NCBI RefSeq assembly: GCF_002356315.1
Contig: NZ_AP018164.1
Location: 558,001-622,000, forward strand
Source: Mycobacterium shigaense
Lineage (GTDB): Bacteria > Actinomycetota > Actinomycetes > Mycobacteriales > Mycobacteriaceae
Reading direction: 5' to 3'
Length of the DNA: 64,000 bases
Of the stretch, positions 59,408-64,000 are shown in pieces. The notes beneath the pieces were generated by a model, which saw only the letters and a list, made by a program, of their open reading frames with translations, did no database searches and was not told the DNA's origin. A program made the translations under genes and the position numbers. Position 1 is the stretch's first letter, and each line of letters begins with the position of its first letter.

Positions 59408-60777
59408 CCGGCCCGCTGTTCGACCGGCGGATTTGCGGCCTGCGTCGCCGGTTCCTGCGTCTGGGATTCCACCCAGTTGGTCACCACCCGGGCGTACATC
59501 ATCTGGTTGGTGATGGCCATCTGACTGCGGCCGTCACCCAGGAACGTGATGAACCAGGCGACCACCGTGGTGAACCGGTTCTTGAAGCCGACCAGGTAAA
59601 GCAGGTGCAGTCCCAGCCACGCCAGCCAGGCGATGAAGCCGCCGAACTCCAGCTTGCCGACCTGGGCGACGGCGCTGAACCGGGAGATGGTGGCCATGCT
59701 GCCCTTGTCGAAATAGGTGAAGGGCTTGCGGTTTGCCGGATCGTCGGTGCCCTGGACCGTGTGCTTGATCAACGTGGCGGCGTAGCGCGCGCCCTGGATC
59801 GCGCCCTGGGCCATGCCGGGGACTTCGGGAACCGACATCAAGTCGCCGACGATGAAGACGTTGGGGTGGCCCTTGACCGTCAGATCGGGCTCGACGATGA
59901 CTCGTCCGGCGCGGTCGACCTCGGTGCCGTCGGACTGGTCGGCGATGATCTTGCCCAGCGAGCTGGCTTGGACGCCGGCCGCCCAGACCTTGCACGCGCA
60001 CTCGATGCGGCGCTTCGTGCCGTCCTTTTCCCTGATCGTGATGCCCATGTAGTCCACGTCGTCGACCATCGCGTTGAGCTGGACCTCGACACCCATTTCC
60101 TCTAGCCGGTGCTGTGCCTTGAGGCCCAGCTTCTCGCCCATCGGCGGCAACACCGTGGGCGCGGCGTCGAGTAGGATGACCCGGCAGTCGCGGGGCTCGA
60201 TGGTGCGGAACGCTTGCTTGAGGGTGCGGTGGGCGAGTTCCTTGATCTGTCCCGCTACCTCGACTCCGGTGGGGCCCGCGCCCACGACGACGAACGTCAG
60301 CCGGCGCTGGCGCTCGGCCGGATCGTGGGTGAACTCCGCGGCCTCGAACGCGCTGAGGATTCGCCCGCGTAACTCCAGGGCGTCGTCGATGGTCTTCATG
60401 CCGGGCGCGTACGTCGCGAACTGGTCGTTGCCGAAGTAGGACTGCTGGGCGCCCGCGGCCACGATGAGGCTGTCGAAGGGTGTCACCGTCTCCATGCCCA
60501 TCAATGTCGACGTCACGGTGTTGGCCGTGATGTCGATGCCGGTGACCTCGCCCAGTAACACCTGGACGTTTTTCTGCCGCTGCAGAATCAGGCGGGTGGC
60601 CGGCGCGATCTCGCCCTCGGACAGGATGCCGGTGGCCACCTGATACAGCAGCGGCTGGAACAAGTGGGTGGTCGTCTTCGAGATGAGGGTGACGTCGACG
60701 TCGGCGCGCTTGAGCGCCTTGGCGGCATTCAGCCCGCCGAATCCACTACCGATGATGACGACGCGATGGCGCGACAT
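59404..60777 (-). CDS. ndhA: Type II NADH dehydrogenase
   Basis: A 457-residue NDH-2. The ATG at 60777 is favoured because GGAAGGGAT lies just upstream and the FAD motif begins at once (HRVVIIGSGFGGLNAAKAL). The NADH motif VVVGAGPTGVEVAGQI and FIVGDLMSVPEVPGMAQGAIQ follow. The C-terminus has amphipathic or membrane segments (FGGFIAWLAWLGLHLLYLVGF). It passes electrons from NADH to menaquinone without pumping protons. Matches Rv0392c in context. Confidence 0.95.
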   Translation of the reverse strand: MSRHRVVIIGSGFGGLNAAKALKRADVDVTLISKTTTHLFQPLLYQVATGILSEGEIAPATRLILQRQKNVQVLLGEVTGIDITANTVTSTLMGMETVTPFDSLIVAAGAQQSYFGNDQFATYAPGMKTIDDALELRGRILSAFEAAEFTHDPAERQRRLTFVVVGAGPTGVEVAGQIKELAHRTLKQAFRTIEPRDCRVILLDAAPTVLPPMGEKLGLKAQHRLEEMGVEVQLNAMVDDVDYMGITIREKDGTKRRIECACKVWAAGVQASSLGKIIADQSDGTEVDRAGRVIVEPDLTVKGHPNVFIVGDLMSVPEVPGMAQGAIQGARYAATLIKHTVQGTDDPANRKPFTYFDKGSMATISRFSAVAQVGKLEFGGFIAWLAWLGLHLLYLVGFKNRFTTVVAWFITFLGDGRSQMAITNQMMYARVVTNWVESQTQEPATQAANPPVEQRAG

Positions 60778-60925
60778 GCTGATCCCTTCCGGTACCCGAC
60801 GTTCTGCTGGTTTCCAATGGTCTCCGCAGCTCATGTCCACCGTACGACTCCACGTAACGCCTTGATGTCGCGGTCGTGACACTCAGCTTTCCGGGGCCGG
60901 TCGGGGCCGGTTACCCGCTTTAGCA

Positions 60926-61222
60926 TTGAACACATATTCGACTTCGACGTCGTCGACCGGATGCGCGACGCGGGGCGGGCCGAGGCCCCGGGCGGCGGCC
61001 GGCCGGCTGGACGCGATCGGCGACTTGTTCGAGCTGCGTCCCCGTCGGCCGGTGTCGGGCCGCGAGGCCGCGATGCCCATCGGGTCTCGCACCCGTGCGC
61101 GGGGCCGCGCCCAGCGTGTCGCGGCCGAGCGCCGGCGCAATCACCTCGATCGTCAAGCATGGCAAACGGTTTCGGTACCCATACCGTCCACAGCGAGCGA
61201 TCCCGACCCGCCGCCGTTCTAA
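60926..61222 (+). pseudogene. Remnant of a 13E12-family (DUF222/HNH) gene with internal deletion and frameshift
   Basis: The 501-base gap between ndhA and the next gene is not random. One frame reads FDVVDRMRDAGRAEA, then another reads AAAGRLDAIGDLFELRPRR, both typical of the start of 13E12 proteins. The second frame continues into SRTRARGRAQRVAAERRRNHLDR and ends DPDPPPF-stop, typical of their C-terminus. The central part and HNH nuclease core are missing. In M. tuberculosis a 13E12 gene (Rv0393) follows ndhA in the same place. Confidence 0.5.
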
Positions 61223-61278
61223 CGGTCTTCAGGGTCGATTCTCACGTCGCTGAAAGCTGCGGCTGCGATGTTGTGGCC

Positions 61279-61671
61279 ATGAAAAGCGTTGGGACGGCGG
61301 CGTTGGTCGGCGCGCTGGTCGCGGCGGGCTCGGCGGCGCCGGCCGCCCGCGCCGACATCTCGTTGTACTGCAGACCGGGGTGCTGGGGTGCGATCGCGAC
61401 GTCGCAGTCGACCGGACAAATCTCGCTGCGGCTCAACTACACGGCTCAGCAGCGGGCCGAGGACGCCGCCCTGATGTGGTGCGACATCCTGGGCCAAACG
61501 AACGACTGCCAGGTGGCCATATCGGGGCTGGGCTGCCTGTCCATCGCGGAGAGCAGCGACGGGAAGCTCGCGGGGCGCCAGGCGTTCACCCAGGACGCCG
61601 CCGACGCCGCGGCGTTGGACAGCGCGGGCCCCGGGTCGAAGATCGACCTCAACGGGTGCAGCGGCTGGTGA
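61279..61671 (+). CDS. Small secreted protein, DUF4189-like
   Basis: A 130-residue protein with a signal peptide (MKSVGTAALVGALVAAGSAAPAARA, cleavage after ARA) and a mature domain of about 105 residues with six or seven Cys (CRPGCWGAIA, MWCDILGQTNDCQV, LGCLSI, NGCSGW). The pattern of repeated short elements (GAIATSQSTGQISLRLNY; A..DAALMWCDI) resembles DUF4189 exported proteins. Function unknown. The ATG at 61279 gives the cleanest signal peptide; longer frames run into the 13E12 remnant. Confidence 0.75.
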   Translation: MKSVGTAALVGALVAAGSAAPAARADISLYCRPGCWGAIATSQSTGQISLRLNYTAQQRAEDAALMWCDILGQTNDCQVAISGLGCLSIAESSDGKLAGRQAFTQDAADAAALDSAGPGSKIDLNGCSGW

Positions 61672-61713
61672 ATCGCACGGCCACCGGGCTATCCGTCGTC
61701 TTGAGCCTGCGGG

Positions 61714-62325
61714 TCAAGCCGCGAGCAACACCCGCAGCGCCGACCGCCACGATCGGCTGATCTGTCGGGGAGAACGGCCATGGGTCCTGGTCATCACCTC
61801 GAACGCCTCGGGGGAGGTTAGCGAGTCCAGCAGGGACCACAGGTGTGAGGTGTCGGCCTCGCTGCGCCCGGTGATTTCGGTCCAGAAGCACTCGCGGGTC
61901 TGCGCCGCCAGCGCGGCACGGTTGTACGCGACCGCTTGGGCCATCGTTTCGTGGTCGAGTGCGCGGCCGCGAGCCAGCATCAACAACTTCCCGGCGCGCT
62001 CGTACAACCCGACCCGAGTGCGGACGAAGAACCCGATTCGTGATTCGAGGTCTGCGCCCGGCGCCGGCCTGGCGGAGACGAAATGCGAGTAACGGGATTG
62101 GAACTGACCCAGAGCCTGGCGCTGAAGGTCGGCCAGGCCGTCGAAATTTCGGAACACCGTCGAGACTGACACGCCGGCCCGCTCGGCCACGTCCTGGACC
62201 GACGGTGGGGCCGTGCCTTCCAGGATCAGCGCGAACGCCGCGTCGACCACCGCCTGTCGGCCGCGCTCCCGGCGGGCCCGCCTTCCGTCGGATTCCGCAG
62301 TCGGGGCATCGGGGTGCGCGCTCAC
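61714..62325 (-). CDS. TetR-family transcriptional regulator
   Basis: A 203-residue TetR regulator from the GTG at 62325. The DNA-binding part is GRQAVVDAAFALILEGTAPPSVQDVAERAGVSVSTVFRNFDGLADL; the rest is a helical ligand-binding domain. A TTG further out (62379) is rejected because it lies inside a perfect palindrome that looks like the operator. It is divergent from a lipoprotein gene, with the palindrome between them, so it probably represses itself and the lipoprotein/dehalogenase unit. The ligand is unknown. Confidence 0.88.
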   Translation of the reverse strand: MSAHPDAPTAESDGRRARRERGRQAVVDAAFALILEGTAPPSVQDVAERAGVSVSTVFRNFDGLADLQRQALGQFQSRYSHFVSARPAPGADLESRIGFFVRTRVGLYERAGKLLMLARGRALDHETMAQAVAYNRAALAAQTRECFWTEITGRSEADTSHLWSLLDSLTSPEAFEVMTRTHGRSPRQISRSWRSALRVLLAA

Positions 62326-62351
62326 CTCGACGAGCGTACGGCGTGAGGGAT

Positions 62352-62388
62352 GCCCGTGTATTGCGAGTAACACTCGCAATACACGGGC
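62352..62388. promoter_or_regulatory. 17-bp-arm perfect palindrome, TetR operator candidate
   Basis: GCCCGTGTATTGCGAGT (62352-62368), AAC, ACTCGCAATACACGGGC (62372-62388): perfect arms. The core TTGCGAGT-N3-ACTCGCAA is typical in size for a TetR-family dimer pair. It lies 27 bases before the TetR start and 23 before the divergent gene. Confidence 0.75.
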
Positions 62389-62410
62389 GGTGCATGGTTC
62401 ACTTGTCGGC

Positions 62411-63160
62411 GTGGGATCTCATCGACATCGCGGCCGGGTCGCGGTGGTGGCCGGCCTCGCCGGGTTGAGCCTGGTGGCCGTGGCGTGCGGCTCGGCGCCG
62501 GCCACCGCCCCGGCGGCCTCCGCGCCGGCCGCCACCTCGCGCGCGGTGGCCAGCGGCCTGCTGGACAAGCGGTATTGCGAGGTTTTGTTGGTCTACGCGG
62601 GTCTTAGCGGGTTGAGCGCGGACGTCTACAACTCCTACGGGCTCAATGACTGTCCGCAGTCGGCATGGTCGGCGTTGAACGCGGATCGGATCGCCGACGA
62701 CAACGGCGCGCTGACCGCCGTGCTCAACGGGCCGCGGTATTGGCTGATGGATTCGATCACCAAAGACAATCCGGCGCAGCAGACCAAGACCTTCGGCAGC
62801 CTCGCCATGCGCAAGGAGGCCACCGTGGACATCGGCGATCCGCTGACGGCCAGGCGACCCTACACGGCGCATGCCGTCAACCGCCAGACGGTGTTCAGCT
62901 TCGACGCCGGACGCCAGATCTACGAGCTGGTGGAACCCAGTGGGACGCGCTGGGTCATGCAGACCTGGAGCCAGCAGAAGGATCCCCGGCTCTCCCGAGC
63001 CGATCTGGCAAGCCTGGGGTCTCGGTTGTCCCTGCCGGCCGGGTGGAAATATGAAGTGCGGACTCTGTCCGCGCCTCTGCAGATCGTCACCACAGCAACC
63101 AACGCCCTGGTCCTGCAGGACGACCTGAACAATAGTTACAGCAAGCAGTCCTCGGGTTGA
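62411..63160 (+). CDS. Putative lipoprotein, unknown function
   Basis: A 249-residue protein from the GTG at 62411: a basic start (MGSHRHRGR), hydrophobic stretch and lipobox VAVAC, followed by an Ala/Pro/Thr linker and a domain of about 190 residues with two Cys (KRYCEVLLVYA, GLNDCPQSAW). No family recognised. It begins just after the TetR palindrome and ends 29 bases before a haloalkane dehalogenase gene on the same strand, so the two are likely one unit under TetR control. Confidence 0.8.
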   Translation: MGSHRHRGRVAVVAGLAGLSLVAVACGSAPATAPAASAPAATSRAVASGLLDKRYCEVLLVYAGLSGLSADVYNSYGLNDCPQSAWSALNADRIADDNGALTAVLNGPRYWLMDSITKDNPAQQTKTFGSLAMRKEATVDIGDPLTARRPYTAHAVNRQTVFSFDAGRQIYELVEPSGTRWVMQTWSQQKDPRLSRADLASLGSRLSLPAGWKYEVRTLSAPLQIVTTATNALVLQDDLNNSYSKQSSG

Positions 63161-63189
63161 CCTGAATTGGCCTGCACTTGGAGAGTGTT

Positions 63190-64000
63190 ATGAAAATTCT
63201 GCGCACCCCTGATAGTCGCTTCGACGGTCTGCCGGACTGGCCCTTCACGCCGCATTACACCGAAATCTCCGATGCGGACACCGGGCAAGTCCTGCGGGTG
63301 GCCTCTGTTGACGAGGGTCCTCGCGATGGCCGCACAGTGTTGCTGCTACACGGTGAGCCGAGCTGGTCTTATCTCTACCGGCATGTCGTGCCTACGCTCG
63401 TCTCGGCGGGCCTCCGCGTTGTCGCTCCCGACCTCATCGGCTTCGGTCGTTCCGACAAGCCGGCCGACCGGCACGACTACACCTACGAGCGCCATGTCGC
63501 GTGGCTCAGCGATTGGTTCACGACAGTGAACCTGCAGGATGTGACGTTGTTCTGCCAGGACTGGGGTGGACTGCTGGGCTTGCGACTCGTGGCTGCTTTC
63601 CCCGAACGCTTCGCCGGCGTTGTCGTCGCCAACACCGGGCTGCCGGTGGGAACGCCACTGTCCGAGAGTTTCATGCAGTGGCTGGCCTTCAGCCAAAGCA
63701 CGGCCGACCTGCCCATCGGCCAGATTGTTGCCGGCGGGACCGATCGGGAACTGACTCCGGCCGAGGTGGCGGCCTACGACGCGCCATTTCCTGACGCAAG
63801 CTATAAAGCAGGCGCGTGTGCGTTTCCTACGCTCGTTCCGATCACACCCCAACACGGCTCCGTGGCAGAAAACAAGGCCGCGTGGGAAGTGCTGACTCAA
63901 TTCAATAAGCGGGTCGTTACTGCGTTCAGTGACAACGATCCGATCACCCGGGGTGGGGACACAATTTTCCAGGACTTGATTCCCGGCGCCAAAGGCCAAC
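63190..64000 (+). CDS. dhaA: Haloalkane dehalogenase (partial, runs off the window)
   Basis: The first 270 residues of an alpha/beta-hydrolase. The nucleophile Asp and halide-binding Trp are in [14 protein letters not shown]; the oxyanion segment is [14 protein letters not shown]; a candidate acid is the Asp in [11 protein letters not shown]. The catalytic His would lie past base 64000. Such enzymes hydrolyse carbon-halogen bonds to alcohols. The sequence is close to DhlA/DhmA-type enzymes known from M. avium and to Rv2296 of M. tuberculosis as I recall. GGAGAG precedes the ATG. Confidence 0.93.
   Translation, partial: MKILRTPDSRFDGLPDWPFTPHYTEISDADTGQVLRVASVDEGPRDGRTVLLLHGEPSWSYLYRHVVPTLVSAGLRVVAPDLIGFGRSDKPADRHDYTYERHVAWLSDWFTTVNLQDVTLFCQDWGGLLGLRLVAAFPERFAGVVVANTGLPVGTPLSESFMQWLAFSQSTADLPIGQIVAGGTDRELTPAEVAAYDAPFPDASYKAGACAFPTLVPITPQHGSVAENKAAWEVLTQFNKRVVTAFSDNDPITRGGDTIFQDLIPGAKGQ

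Noticed and set aside
60961..61278. N-terminal extension of the small secreted protein
   Set aside because: The added part matches a 13E12 relic and would hide the signal peptide.
62326..62379. TTG start for the TetR gene inside the palindrome
   Set aside because: The palindrome is better explained as an operator, and the residues added are not TetR-like.

Overview
The window is high-GC mycobacterial chromosome. Gene content and order match the M. tuberculosis Rv0332 to Rv0393 neighbourhood as I remember it: rmlA, aspC, the iniBAC cell-wall-stress locus, lpqJ, dnaK-grpE-dnaJ1-hspR, clpB, ttfA, pyrE, fba, purA, purT, metZ, ndhA. The strain is not M. tuberculosis. It has no PE/PPE gene here, carries extra genes (ethanolamine ammonia-lyase, a P450/sulfotransferase pair, a cation efflux gene, a haloalkane dehalogenase), and one large block runs in the opposite direction. 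A slow-growing nontuberculous mycobacterium, such as a member of the M. avium complex, is the best guess. I cannot name a species.

Layout. 0-3.9 kb: the end of an upstream gene, an NTF2-like protein, rmlA, a YibE/F membrane protein and an aminotransferase. 3.9-6.8 kb: a membrane Fe-S reductase with a repetitive tail. 6.9-15.2 kb: the ini locus (regulator iniR, Rv0340-like gene, iniB, iniA, iniC); iniA is split by one extra G. 15.2-18.6 kb: a membrane-anchored Hsp70-like protein, two small paralogous Thr/Pro-rich membrane proteins and lipoprotein LpqJ. 18.7-24.7 kb: amidohydrolase, aldehyde dehydrogenase and LysR regulator, then sulfotransferase and cytochrome P450. 24.9-29.2 kb: the HspR-controlled dnaK operon. 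29.3-35.5 kb: MpaB-like oxygenase with a DUF5995 partner, a giant cyclase/ATPase and an aldose epimerase. 35.5-56.4 kb: the flavohemoprotein-to-hotdog-protein block, whose order and strands are reversed relative to H37Rv. 56.5-60.8 kb: purT-like gene, rhodanese, metZ, ndhA. 60.8-64 kb: a 13E12-family remnant, a small secreted protein, and a TetR regulator divergent from a lipoprotein and a haloalkane dehalogenase that runs off the end.

How the genes work together. Two stress circuits are readable from DNA sites. HspR-type HAIR sites precede dnaK (two copies) and clpB (one), so the HspR made here probably controls both. A CCCCTAA motif recurs upstream of both Rv0340 and iniB, beside iniR, and probably marks the ini regulon. 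Other operator-like palindromes precede the cation efflux gene (resembling an ArsR-family metal-sensor site), the TetR/lipoprotein/dehalogenase unit (17-bp perfect arms) and the P450 gene. Convergent gene pairs mostly overlap by a few to about 50 bases. Three of the separated ones carry long palindromes that probably act as two-way terminators.

I found no tRNA, rRNA, CRISPR array, insertion sequence or prophage. Comparisons with M. tuberculosis rest on recalled gene numbering, not on a search.
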